Position numbers and translations under genes: made by a program. The notes beneath the pieces are model-generated. The model saw only the letters and a program-made list of their open reading frames with translations. It was not told the origin of the DNA and did no database searches. A stretch of 64,000 nucleotides of DNA from Gordonia spumicola (GTDB lineage: Bacteria > Actinomycetota > Actinomycetes > Mycobacteriales > Mycobacteriaceae). The stretch lies in assembly GCF_009932475.1 (NCBI RefSeq), contig NZ_BJOV01000002.1, positions 496,001-560,000 on the forward strand, given 5' to 3'. Of the stretch, positions 45,317 through 52,728 are shown piece after piece (the first letter of the stretch is position 1; each line of letters starts with the position of its first letter).

Positions 45317-45336
45317 TGGTTGCACCAATCATTGGT
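45317..45336. promoter_or_regulatory. Candidate MarR operator
   Basis: TGGTTGCACCA (45317-45327; TGGT arms) runs into the perfect palindrome ACCAATCATTGGT (45324-45336). The pair sits in the middle of the divergent gap, 19 bp before the dioxygenase ATG. Confidence 0.6.
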
Positions 45337-45354
45337 AGAACCTACGATATCGGC

Positions 45355-46257
45355 ATGATTCAGGAACTCAGCTATGTGGGATTCGCATCGCCCGCCGTCG
45401 ACGAATGGCGCACCTATGGACCGGGTCTCCTCGGCGCCATGCTCGCACCGGACGGCCCCGACGGATCCGTGCGACTCGCCGTCGACGACATCGACCACCG
45501 GATCTCCATCCACCCCGGCCCCGAGGACGAATTCCGTTACGCGGGATGGGGACTCGCCAACGAAACCGACTTGCACGAGTTCGTCGACGCCCTCGTCGAC
45601 CGCGGCATCGCACCGACCTGGGCCGACCTCGACCTCTGCCGCGAACGCGGTGTCGCCGAGTTGGCCTGGTTCACCGACCCGTGGGGCCTTCGACACGAGC
45701 TGACCTGGGGGAAGGCGGCGACGCCGTACTCCTTCCGCGCCGGACGCGCCATGCGCGGTGGGTTCGTGACCGGCGACCAAGGACTCGGGCACGTCGTGTT
45801 CCAGGTCCCCGACCTCGTCGCGGCGAACCGGTTCTACGCGGACGCTCTCGGCTTCCGACTGTCGGACCGGATCGTCTCGGACCACTTCGACGTGCGGTTC
45901 TACCACGTCAACGGACGCCACCACTCCCTCGCGCTCGCCGAGGCCCCGGGACACGTCGGCTTCAATCACCTCATGCTCGAGTATCAGTCGATGGACGACC
46001 TCGGCAAGGCCATCGACCTCCTGCGCGCCTTCGACGTCCCGACCATGCAGACCCTCGGCCGCCACAGCAACGACCTCATGACGTCGACGTACATCGGCAC
46101 GCCGTCCGGGTTCCAGATCGAACTCGGGTACGGCGGCCTCGTCGTCGACGACCTCAGCTGGACGGCGCGGACCTACGCCGAGCCCAGCTTCTGGGGCCAC
46201 CGGTTCACCAGGACCGCGATGACGACACGCCCCGGGATCCTGCGTCCCGTCGGCTGA
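45355..46257 (+). CDS. Type I extradiol dioxygenase (VOC family)
   Basis: Two-domain ring-cleavage dioxygenase of 300 aa, resembling BphC/HsaC-type enzymes that open catechols. Three Fe ligands are seen in the C-terminal domain: His in GLGHVVFQV, His in EAPGHVGFNHLML, and Glu in GFQIELGYGG. Substrate unknown; no other ring-degradation gene is adjacent. ATG at 45355. Divergent from a MarR regulator. Confidence 0.85.
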   Translation: MIQELSYVGFASPAVDEWRTYGPGLLGAMLAPDGPDGSVRLAVDDIDHRISIHPGPEDEFRYAGWGLANETDLHEFVDALVDRGIAPTWADLDLCRERGVAELAWFTDPWGLRHELTWGKAATPYSFRAGRAMRGGFVTGDQGLGHVVFQVPDLVAANRFYADALGFRLSDRIVSDHFDVRFYHVNGRHHSLALAEAPGHVGFNHLMLEYQSMDDLGKAIDLLRAFDVPTMQTLGRHSNDLMTSTYIGTPSGFQIELGYGGLVVDDLSWTARTYAEPSFWGHRFTRTAMTTRPGILRPVG

Positions 46258-46360
46258 ATCAGAACGCTCCGCGTCCAGCGTCTCGACGGGTCGCGCATCC
46301 ATGCCAATCTGATCGACGGGATCGACGGTTGGCACGAGACCCCGGGAACCGTATTCCCTA

Positions 46361-46963
46361 GTCAACTGGCTCTATGCGCAGCAGACCCCGACCACTCCGT
46401 GGCGTGGTGCCCAAGCACTCCCGCGCGAGCTTCGCCTTCGCATGACAGGTGGACGGCCAACGCTGACGTCCCACGTGGTCGATCCGATCAGCACCGGCGG
46501 TTCGATCGTGTATCGCAAGAACGACGTCCGCCTCCGCGTCGGTTCCACGACGCTACCGCCCCAACGCCGGGCCTACCGTGCCTCTGTGGTGGTGGAGCCT
46601 GACGGTGCCGACAGCGTCAGCCTGGTGCTTCGGGCTTCGAACGATCAGTCTGAACACACCGAGATCCGATACGACACCGCCGCACATCGGCTGTCCGTAG
46701 ATCGCACCCGGTCCGGCGATGTGCTGTTCGGTCCCTTGTTCCCGTCCGTGTCCAGCGCCACGGTGCCGCTCCAGAACGGGCGGCTCACCCTGGACGTGTA
46801 CGTCGACTCGTCTTCGGTGGAGGTGTTCGCACAGGACGGCCAGTACTGCGTAACCAACCTCGTCTACCCCAAACCGTCAAGCACCGGGATGACCGTGGTG
46901 TCGCGCGGCGGTCGTGCGATGCTGCGCGAACTGACGGTGACCGCCTACCCGGCGACACGATAG
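46361..46963 (+). pseudogene. C-terminal remnant of a GH32 levanase/fructosidase
   Basis: A reading frame through 46361-46963 encodes VNWLYAQQTPTTPWRGAQAL, then LPRELRLR, and later the beta-sandwich module with LTLDVYVDSSSVEVFAQDGQ and TNLVYPKPSST. These are signatures of the end of the catalytic domain and the C-terminal domain of glycoside hydrolase 32. The N-terminal propeller with the catalytic Asp/Glu residues is missing. An ATG at 46442 could start a 173-residue fragment, but it would have no active site. Codon use is less GC-rich than the neighbours, as expected for decaying or transferred DNA. Confidence 0.8.
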
Positions 46964-46992
46964 GCCTCAGTCAGCCGCTTTGGGAAGCCTCA

Positions 46993-47136
46993 TCACCAGG
47001 GCGCGCGGTCGACGATCCTCGCTCCACGGGCGATCGCGAGGTCGACCAAAGCGCTGACCTCGACGGTGGTGCTCGGGGTGTTCGGCACGGTGTTGTGGCG
47101 ATACAGCGGCAGGAGTGGGGTGGTCAGGGTCGCCAT
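46993..47136 (-). CDS. Small protein of unknown function, 47 aa
   Basis: Short frame starting MATLTTPLLPLYRHNTVPNT and ending ARGARIVDRAPW. It overlaps the end of the Ada-like gene by 13 bp and has GAGG six bases before its ATG, so it is positioned as the last gene of the alkylation-repair operon. Codons are strongly GC at the third position. I know no family for it. Confidence 0.5.
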   Translation of the reverse strand: MATLTTPLLPLYRHNTVPNTPSTTVEVSALVDLAIARGARIVDRAPW

Positions 47137-47411
47137 GGTTCGCCTCTTTCGTCAGCAGCTTTCCAACGTCGGTATTTGACGACGCAGCACGCACCGCACG
47201 GCCGGTAGCCCGCATCGACAGCCGTCTGTTCGTCGATGAAGAAGACCCGGTGGGTCACATATCCACCGCGTGCGATGGCACGGAGTGCGGTCGGGCAGTC
47301 CATGCGCCCATAGATCTTTCCGCGACGATGCCCACCCCAGGTGCCTTTCGTCGCCGACTGATAGGTGGAGCCGTCGGCAGCGGTCAGGATGTAGAACTTG
47401 TCTGCGCTCAT
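47124..47411 (-). CDS. Ada-like metal-binding domain protein
   Basis: Protein of 95 aa. It has the core KIYGRMDCPTALRAI and ARGGYVTHRVFF, then AGYRPCGACCVVKYRRWK, resembling the zinc-binding N domain of the Ada methyl-phosphotriester transferase with Cys at DC and PCGAC. In Ada, one such Cys takes a methyl group from the DNA backbone; whether that applies here is not known. ATG at 47411 overlaps the stop of the 2OG-Fe(II) oxygenase gene as ATGA. Confidence 0.77.
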   Translation of the reverse strand: MSADKFYILTAADGSTYQSATKGTWGGHRRGKIYGRMDCPTALRAIARGGYVTHRVFFIDEQTAVDAGYRPCGACCVVKYRRWKAADERGEPWRP

Positions 47412-48124
47412 GCGGCGTCGTGGAAGACGAGGGCGAGAGTGTGACGCTCCCCCGACCGGATCGCCGACACACCGTGACGGACCGGTGCCGCCGACCATCC
47501 GCGAGCCGACTTCACCGGCCGGTCGCGCGTGGTGAACACGTATCCGTGACCCAACGGAATCTGCGTGCTGGTGCCCCGCGACTGCGCGCGGGGTCGCTGC
47601 TCGACCAGCAGGAACTCACCGCCGGTGTGATCCACGCCCGGGTCGTTGAGATTGATCACCACTTGCAGCGGGAACACGAGATCGCCGTAGAGGTCGCGGT
47701 GCAGTGCGTTCCAGTCACCGCGCCCGTACCGCAGGACGATGGCCGTCGACTTCGTCTGACCGGCGTCGTGGCACTGCGCGAGCCATTCGTCGAGGGTGTC
47801 CGGCCACGGTGCGGGCCGACCGAGCCGGGCCCACCAATCGCGGGCGATCGGCAACAGCCGCGGGTACAGCGCCTGCTTGAGCTGCTCGACGGGCTCCGGA
47901 TAGGGGGACTTCAGGTACCGGTACTGGCCGTCGCCGAATCGGTGCCGGGCCATGTCGACGGTGCTGCGAAAGAGACCGTCCTCGACGTACAACTCGCGGA
48001 TCTCAGCCGCTTCGTCGACGGTCAGCAGTTGGGGAAGGAGCGCGCCGCCGAACTCGTCGAGTTCGGCGGCGACGGCATCCCAGTCCGCCGAGTCGACCCG
48101 CTCGCCCCAGTGCTGGGTGCTCAT
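47408..48124 (-). CDS. 2OG-Fe(II) oxygenase
   Basis: Protein of 238 aa with the iron-binding H-x-D in ALHRDLYGDLVFPLQ, a second His in PVRHGVSAIRSGERHTLALVFHD, and the 2-oxoglutarate-binding Arg nearby. GGEFLLVEQRPRAQS is typical of the group. AlkB-type enzymes, which strip methyl groups from DNA bases, share the fold, and the operon context makes a DNA-demethylation role likely, but that remains inference. ATG at 48124 forms an ATGA overlap with the methyltransferase gene. Confidence 0.83.
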   Translation of the reverse strand: MSTQHWGERVDSADWDAVAAELDEFGGALLPQLLTVDEAAEIRELYVEDGLFRSTVDMARHRFGDGQYRYLKSPYPEPVEQLKQALYPRLLPIARDWWARLGRPAPWPDTLDEWLAQCHDAGQTKSTAIVLRYGRGDWNALHRDLYGDLVFPLQVVINLNDPGVDHTGGEFLLVEQRPRAQSRGTSTQIPLGHGYVFTTRDRPVKSARGWSAAPVRHGVSAIRSGERHTLALVFHDAA

Positions 48125-48732
48125 GCGGCGGCCTCCATGTCCAGAAGGGTCGTCTTCGCTTCCAGGCCGCCGATGTAGCCGCCGAGCGAGCCGTCGGTGC
48201 GCAGCACCCGGTGGCACGGGACGATCACCGGCAGGGGGTTGGTCGCGCACGCTGTGCCGACGGCCCGGACGGCGTTCGGGTTGCCGACCATCAGCGCCAT
48301 CTCCTTGTAACTGCGGGTCTGGCCGTAGTCGATGTCGGGAAGGTGCTGCTGGACGAGTCTGCGGAATCCGCTCGACAACGACAGGTCCAGGGGCAGGTCG
48401 AACCGGTGGCGGCGGCCTGCGAAGTACTCGTCGAGTTCGCGGGCGACCGGGTCAAGACGGGCCGGGGCCCGCAGGATCCGCGGGCTGATCTTCTCCGCGA
48501 GCGCGGTCAGCACCGCGTCGTGATCCTCAACGGCGAACGCCACCCGCACCAGGCCGGTCGGTGTCGCGGCCAGCAGCAGGTCGCCCACCGGGGAGTCGAC
48601 GACGGTGTAGGCGACGTCGAGCAATCCCTCCGCGGCCGCGTCGGCCTCCAGTCGGGAGTGCAGTCGTGCCAGTAGCTCCGCGGTGATCGGCGCGCTTGCG
48701 GCGGCGACGGCGTCGTGGTCGGTGTTGTTCAT
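48121..48732 (-). CDS. Methylated-DNA-[protein]-cysteine S-methyltransferase (N-extended)
   Basis: O6-alkylguanine repair protein of 203 aa. The suicidal acceptor Cys is in IVPCHRVLRTDGSLGGY near residue 170; SRSYKEMA-type QTRSYKEMALMVGNPNAVRAV precedes it. The first 40 residues are an extension without known function. It is one of two such proteins in this operon, the other being Ogt. Its ATG overlaps the sigma-factor stop (ATGA). Confidence 0.9.
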   Translation of the reverse strand: MNNTDHDAVAAASAPITAELLARLHSRLEADAAAEGLLDVAYTVVDSPVGDLLLAATPTGLVRVAFAVEDHDAVLTALAEKISPRILRAPARLDPVARELDEYFAGRRHRFDLPLDLSLSSGFRRLVQQHLPDIDYGQTRSYKEMALMVGNPNAVRAVGTACATNPLPVIVPCHRVLRTDGSLGGYIGGLEAKTTLLDMEAAA

Positions 48733-49232
48733 GATCGTGCTCCTTTCACGGTCGCGCCCGGATAGGTCTTTCGTAGGTTCTTCATGCCATCCGCCGAAGC
48801 CCGACGGGCGGCGTCGACGGTGCCGCCGATGACAGCGGCGATCTCGGCGTACGACATGCCCGCCAGATACCGCAGGGTGACGGCTCGACGTTGTCGGTCC
48901 GGCAGTCGTCCGACGTGCTCCCACACCTCGCCGTCGACTGTTCCGGGGACGCCCAGTGCGGTCGGTGCTTCGGGGAGTTCGTCGGCGGGTACCGGATTGC
49001 GTGCGGCGGCGCGGCGGACGTCGATCGACTTGCGTCGGGCGATCGTGACCAGCCACGCCTCGACGTTCGCGGTGTCGGGCAGGTCGGGGTAGGCGCGCAT
49101 CGCGGACAGGAACGTCTCCGACCACGCGTCATCAGCATCGTGGAGCCCGAGGATCGACCTGCACACGCGCAGGACGGTCCCTCCGTGCTGTTCCACCACT
49201 GCCTCGAACGGCTGCTTCATAGTGACCGTCAT
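48729..49232 (-). CDS. ECF-type RNA polymerase sigma factor
   Basis: Sigma factor of 167 aa. Region 2 includes LGLHDADDAWSETFLSAMRAYPDLP; region 4 includes LPDRQRRAVTLRYLAGMSYAEIAAVIGGTVDAARR. No anti-sigma gene is adjacent. It lies between two O6-alkylguanine methyltransferase genes, 8 bp after ogt and overlapping the next, so it probably drives a response to DNA alkylation (inference). Confidence 0.9.
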   Translation of the reverse strand: MTVTMKQPFEAVVEQHGGTVLRVCRSILGLHDADDAWSETFLSAMRAYPDLPDTANVEAWLVTIARRKSIDVRRAAARNPVPADELPEAPTALGVPGTVDGEVWEHVGRLPDRQRRAVTLRYLAGMSYAEIAAVIGGTVDAARRASADGMKNLRKTYPGATVKGARS

Positions 49233-49240
49233 TCTCGCCG

Positions 49241-49753
49241 TCAGAACAGACGCCCGGCAACGGCAGGCGCGGGCTCCTCCAACTCCAACAGCGCCTGCTT
49301 ACGCCTGAGGCCGCCCGCGTAGCCGGTCAGGGACCCGTTCGCGCCGACCACTCGATGACACGGGATGAAAACGCACAGCGGGTTGGCCCCGACGGCCTGC
49401 CCGACCGGATAGGCCAGCGCTCGGTCGCCGAGTTGTTCGGCGATCCGCCCGTACGTGGTCGTCGAGCCCCGCGGAATGCCGGCGACCAGTGCCCACACCG
49501 ACCGCTGAAAGTCGTTCCCGGCCGCGACCAGCGGTAGGTCGAAGCTCGACCGCGTACCGGCCAAGTAGTCGGTCAACTGCCGGTACGCCTCGAACAGGAG
49601 ACTGTCGGTGCGGACGTCGACGCGGACTCCGAAGCTCTCCTGCGCAGGCTTGCGGATGTGATGCCGAAAGTACAGGCCGGTGACCGCGCCGCCGTCGGCG
49701 ACGATCGTGACCTGTCCGAGAGACGTGCTCGCCTCGATGTGTCGAATACTCAT
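49241..49753 (-). CDS. ogt: Methylated-DNA-[protein]-cysteine S-methyltransferase
   Basis: Ogt-type repair protein of 170 aa that moves alkyl groups from O6-alkylguanine to its own Cys. The acceptor is in VFIPCHRVVGANGSLTGYAGGL; the DNA-binding HTH with PRGSTTTYGRIAEQLGD precedes it. ATG at 49753 has AAAGGA eight bases upstream. First gene of a six-gene minus-strand operon. The 458 bp upstream include a long inverted repeat. Confidence 0.94.
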   Translation of the reverse strand: MSIRHIEASTSLGQVTIVADGGAVTGLYFRHHIRKPAQESFGVRVDVRTDSLLFEAYRQLTDYLAGTRSSFDLPLVAAGNDFQRSVWALVAGIPRGSTTTYGRIAEQLGDRALAYPVGQAVGANPLCVFIPCHRVVGANGSLTGYAGGLRRKQALLELEEPAPAVAGRLF

Positions 49754-49867
49754 CGCTGGTCCTTTCTTCGTTCCTGTCGGGTAGACGTTCCGCACGGCCC
49801 GAACGTGAGACCGGATCCGCGATCGTCGACTGTTCCGAATCCTGGACGTCGGCCGTCAGACGATCTG

Positions 49868-50028
49868 GTGTCGTGTTTCGGGAATTCCTAGACGGTTGGT
49901 GGTGCTCCGCTGTGCGGCTGGCAAGGCGGAGGAGGGAGGGATACCGGCAGGTATCACGACCGACGACAACGCAGCCAGGCGTGCAGCGGGGTGCCGCCAA
50001 CCAATAAGGAATTTTCGGAACGCGACAC
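49868..50028. repeat. 161-bp imperfect inverted repeat (fold-back element)
   Basis: Starts GTGTCGTGTTTCGGGAATTCCT and ends with a near-complement ending AGGAATT...CGCGACAC; cited ends only. The two halves match over about 50 bases with substitutions, then weaken, and the exact centre (49940-49955) is the perfect GATACC-GGCA-GGTATC. It lies in the 458-bp gap between ogt and the lipoprotein gene. It could be a small non-autonomous element or a large cruciform. The remaining 50029-50211 shows no gene I can support. Confidence 0.7.
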
Positions 50029-50211
50029 TAGAGAGCACGCAACCGGTTGCAGAGCGTGGATGACCACCGCGGGACACTCCTGACAAGGCCCCGGTTCCGC
50101 CGACGAGTCCGCCGAGGTCGACCGACGACGACCTGCGTGGCCGCTACCTGCGGGCGATGGAATTCGTGGAGCAGCTCTCGTCCGCGTCAGCGGCGCAGAC
50201 GGACGCGCCGA

Positions 50212-50622
50212 TCAACTCGCCACGTCCACCGGACTCAGCGTGACGTCCCAGGTGTGGCGAGTGAGGTTGGACTTGTGTCCGACGAACGCGACGCCGTTCC
50301 ACTGGCCGTCGAACTTCGCGTAGCAGTCGTTGAAGCACATCGTGAGGCGCCCGTTCGAGAGCGTCCACGACTCGTTGCCCGGAGTGCTGTCGGGGTTGGC
50401 CCCGCTCGACGAATCGACGTAGTGGAAGTCGCCGCCCGCCACGAACGTGATGTCGAGGTTCCCGCCGTACGTCTCGGCACTGTGCCACCGCGTGCTCAGC
50501 AGCAGCTCGTTCAGATCGGTCGGTGATCCGGGCACCGGGTAACCGGCCTGCGTGCACGCGGCCGCCAACGGGAGCGCGAGGAGCAGTCCCGCCGTCGCGA
50601 TCGCTCTCCGTGAATGCTCCAC
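50212..50622 (-). CDS. Small secreted lipoprotein of unknown function
   Basis: About 136 aa from GTG at 50622, preceded by GAGGGG. The signal peptide RRAIATAGLLLALPLAAACTQ has lipobox LAAAC, so the mature protein is attached to the membrane outside the cell. The mature region is beta-rich (YGGNLDITFVAGGDFHYVDSSS, cited by its ends GGNLDI and HYVDSS) with paired Cys in MCFNDCY. No family recognised. Confidence 0.72.
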   Translation of the reverse strand: MEHSRRAIATAGLLLALPLAAACTQAGYPVPGSPTDLNELLLSTRWHSAETYGGNLDITFVAGGDFHYVDSSSGANPDSTPGNESWTLSNGRLTMCFNDCYAKFDGQWNGVAFVGHKSNLTRHTWDVTLSPVDVAS

Positions 50623-50700
50623 CCGTGGCCCCTCGCGTTCGTGTCGTATAACGAGGATAGCCGGGCTCTCGACTCCGGGGACGGGCGTTCTCACCGGTCA

Positions 50701-51121
50701 AAGACTCTGCCCGCACCTCGCGCAAGTCCGTCACCGTGTCCGTGACCATCGGTGGGCGAATACGGGGCTCGGACCCCTCGGGGACCACTCGTATGTCTCC
50801 GACAGTGTCACTCCCCACGGAGAGCAGAAGCGTGAAGTGGTCGTCTGCCGACGTCTTCGTCGCAGTCAGTGCGACGCCCAGGCGGACACTCTCGGGGAGC
50901 AGACCCGCGAAGAAGGCAGGCAGCGCGTCTCCTCCGACCTCGAACGGCGAGTCCGGACCGGGGAGCGACCATGCGATACCTCCCGTACGACCCGTCGGGG
51001 TCGGATCACGATAGTCGAGGGTCGTCACCCCTTTTCCGTCCCGAGTCAGGGTCGCGGCGAGGCGGTCGCCCACGTACACATCGGCGCGGTCGACGGTGCG
51101 AAGATCCGCTGCGGCGGTCAT
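50701..51121 (-). pseudogene. HipA fragment (N-terminal domain only)
   Basis: From ATG at 51121 the frame encodes ADVYVGDRLAATLTR, PAFFAGLLPESVRLG and DDHFTLLLSVGSDTVGDIRVV, the N-terminal subdomain of HipA kinase toxins. About 140 residues later similarity ends and the kinase core with its catalytic motifs is missing. The frame runs on to 50144 through an unrelated lipoprotein gene. Its start overlaps the end of a HipB-like fragment (ATGA), the layout of a HipBA toxin-antitoxin operon. Confidence 0.75.
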
Positions 51122-51312
51122 CGACCGTCGCCTTTGGGCCTGACATCGACCGCGAGCCCCAGGACGTCTGCCACCGCGGTCAGTGCACCCAGGCGGACCG
51201 ACGGACTGCCGTACTCCAGGGCTTGGACGGTCGAGCGTGAGACATCGGCGAGGTCGGCGAGCATCTGCTGAGTCAATCCCAGTGCCCGTCGACGTTCATG
51301 CGATTCAAGGCA
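51118..51312 (-). pseudogene. HipB-like XRE antitoxin, 5'-truncated
   Basis: In-frame sequence ESHERRRALGLTQQMLAD and DVSRSTVQALEYGSPSVRLG is a HTH of the XRE/HipB family and ends in AVDVRPKGDGR. No ATG, GTG or TTG is found in frame before the helix-turn-helix; a TGA lies upstream at the edge of a palindromic repeat (51332-51392). Its N terminus looks lost. With a truncated HipA behind it the module is probably dead. Confidence 0.72.
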
Positions 51313-51331
51313 TAGCGGTGCCGAGCGCTCG

Positions 51332-51392
51332 CGCCCTGAGCGTCAGTTCCCGCTCGAGGACTGTTCGCGAGCGGGAGTCGACGCACAGGGCG
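51332..51392. terminator. Palindromic hairpin related to 42660
   Basis: Arms 51332-51356 and 51368-51392 pair with four mismatches; they start CGCCCTGAGCGT and contain TTCCCGCTC, as does the hairpin at 42660. It lies after the CaiB gene stop and before the truncated hipB, so it could terminate CaiB transcripts. Confidence 0.7.
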
Positions 51393-51409
51393 TGAACGTT
51401 CAGCCGCGG

Positions 51410-52627
51410 TCAGGCGATGACACCCGCGGCGCGGAGACGGTCGAGTTCGGCGGTGTCGAGGCCCAGGACGTCACCGAGCACCGCCGCCGTGTCCGAGCCG
51501 AGTGCGACGGCGGGCACGCTGCCGGAGTACTCGCCGTCGAACCGCATGGGCGAGCTCGAGGAGATGACGTCGCCGATACCCGGCTGGTCGACGGTCACGA
51601 GCACCGGATCCTCGCCCGTGCCCGCGGCGAAGTCGGCGGCGACCGTCGCCGCGGACCGATACGGTCCCCACAGCACACCCGCGGCGGTCAGTGCGGCGTG
51701 CACGTCTGCCGTCGAATGATCGGCGAACCACGGCGTCAGGACCGCTTCGATGACGCCGCGATGGGCGTAGCGACCCTCGTCCGTCGAGAAGTCGACGCCG
51801 AGAGACGTCGCGAGCGCGGCGAACACCTCGGTGGTCCCGGTGGCCGTGCCGATCGCACTCCACTGACGGGGCGTGAGCGCGACGATCATGACTCGGTCGC
51901 CGTCCGCGGTGGCGAAGTCGACGCCGAAACTGCCGTAGAGATGATTGCCGTGCCGGGCGCGGTCGCCGCGTTCGGCGGCCTCGCTGAACCAACCGAGGTC
52001 GGCGACGGCCGCCGTCGCGACGTCGGCCAGCGCGATCTCCACGTTGGCGCCCGCGCCCGTCCGGTCGCGTCGACGCAGCGCCGCGAGCAGCGCGGACACC
52101 ACCTGCTGGCCGCACAGGAAGTCCCACCCGGGCAGCACATGATTCACCGGGGCGTCCGTGTAGGCGGGACCCGTCATATCGGCGACGCCGGCGGCTCCGT
52201 TGACCGTGTAGTCGACGGCGGGGCCGCCGTCGGCCCTGCCCTGCACGCGGACGGCGATGACGTCCTCCCGACGCGCGGCGAGAGCCTCATAGGAGAACCA
52301 GGGACGACCGACAGCGTTGTCGATGACGATGCCCGCGTCGGCGCCGGGAGCGGCCGCGAGCCCGAGCAGCAGGTCACGTCCCTCGTCGCTGCGGACGTCG
52401 AGCATCACCGACCGCTTGCCGCGGTTGAGCGACTTCCAGTACAGGCTCTCGCCGGTGCGCTCGGACAGCGGCCAGCGTCTGACGTCGGCGTTGCCGCCCA
52501 TCGGATCGACGCGGATCACCTCCGCGCCCATCTGGGCGAGGGCCTTTCCGGCGCTCGGACCTGCGACGAACGACGCGAATTCGATGATGCGCACGCCGCT
52601 GAGCGGGAGCGTGGTCGGTGCGGGCAT
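51410..52627 (-). CDS. CaiB/BaiF (family III) CoA-transferase
   Basis: Family III CoA-transferase of 405 aa that moves CoA between carboxylic acids. The N terminus LSGVRIIEFASFVAGPSAGKALAQMGAEVIRVD is the usual motif (shown in part: RIIEFASFVAGP); the catalytic Asp is expected in EIALADVATAAVADLGW. Substrate unknown. It is divergent from an acyl-CoA dehydrogenase operon that encodes a citramalyl-CoA-lyase-like enzyme, so a dicarboxylic acid such as mesaconate or itaconate is possible. Confidence 0.88.
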   Translation of the reverse strand: MPAPTTLPLSGVRIIEFASFVAGPSAGKALAQMGAEVIRVDPMGGNADVRRWPLSERTGESLYWKSLNRGKRSVMLDVRSDEGRDLLLGLAAAPGADAGIVIDNAVGRPWFSYEALAARREDVIAVRVQGRADGGPAVDYTVNGAAGVADMTGPAYTDAPVNHVLPGWDFLCGQQVVSALLAALRRRDRTGAGANVEIALADVATAAVADLGWFSEAAERGDRARHGNHLYGSFGVDFATADGDRVMIVALTPRQWSAIGTATGTTEVFAALATSLGVDFSTDEGRYAHRGVIEAVLTPWFADHSTADVHAALTAAGVLWGPYRSAATVAADFAAGTGEDPVLVTVDQPGIGDVISSSSPMRFDGEYSGSVPAVALGSDTAAVLGDVLGLDTAELDRLRAAGVIA

Positions 52628-52667
52628 GGATACGTCTCCTCGGTCGGGCTATAGCGTTCGTTCCTAG

Positions 52668-52685
52668 AATTGTATATTATGCGTA
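52668..52685. promoter_or_regulatory. 18-bp motif shared with the 62006 promoter region
   Basis: AATTGTATATTATGCGTA, an AT-rich island in a GC-rich gap, lies between the divergent CaiB and acyl-CoA dehydrogenase genes. The exact complement occurs at 62006-62023 in a second divergent acyl-CoA gap. Probably a binding site for one regulator, for which the GntR protein at 58862-59548 is the best candidate. Confidence 0.7.
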
Positions 52686-52728
52686 GCATCTCGCGTTGTA
52701 CATCACGAGGATGCCAAGGGAGGCACGC

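Noticed and set aside
50085..50211. Possible C-terminal protein tail on the plus strand (MEFVEQLSS...)
   Set aside because: Short, no ribosome site, no family; overlaps the end of the fold-back region and could not be supported.
50144..50700. HipA frame continuing to 50144 as a 325-residue protein
   Set aside because: HipA similarity ends near 50701 and the rest is antisense-like low-complexity sequence overlapping the lipoprotein gene in another frame.
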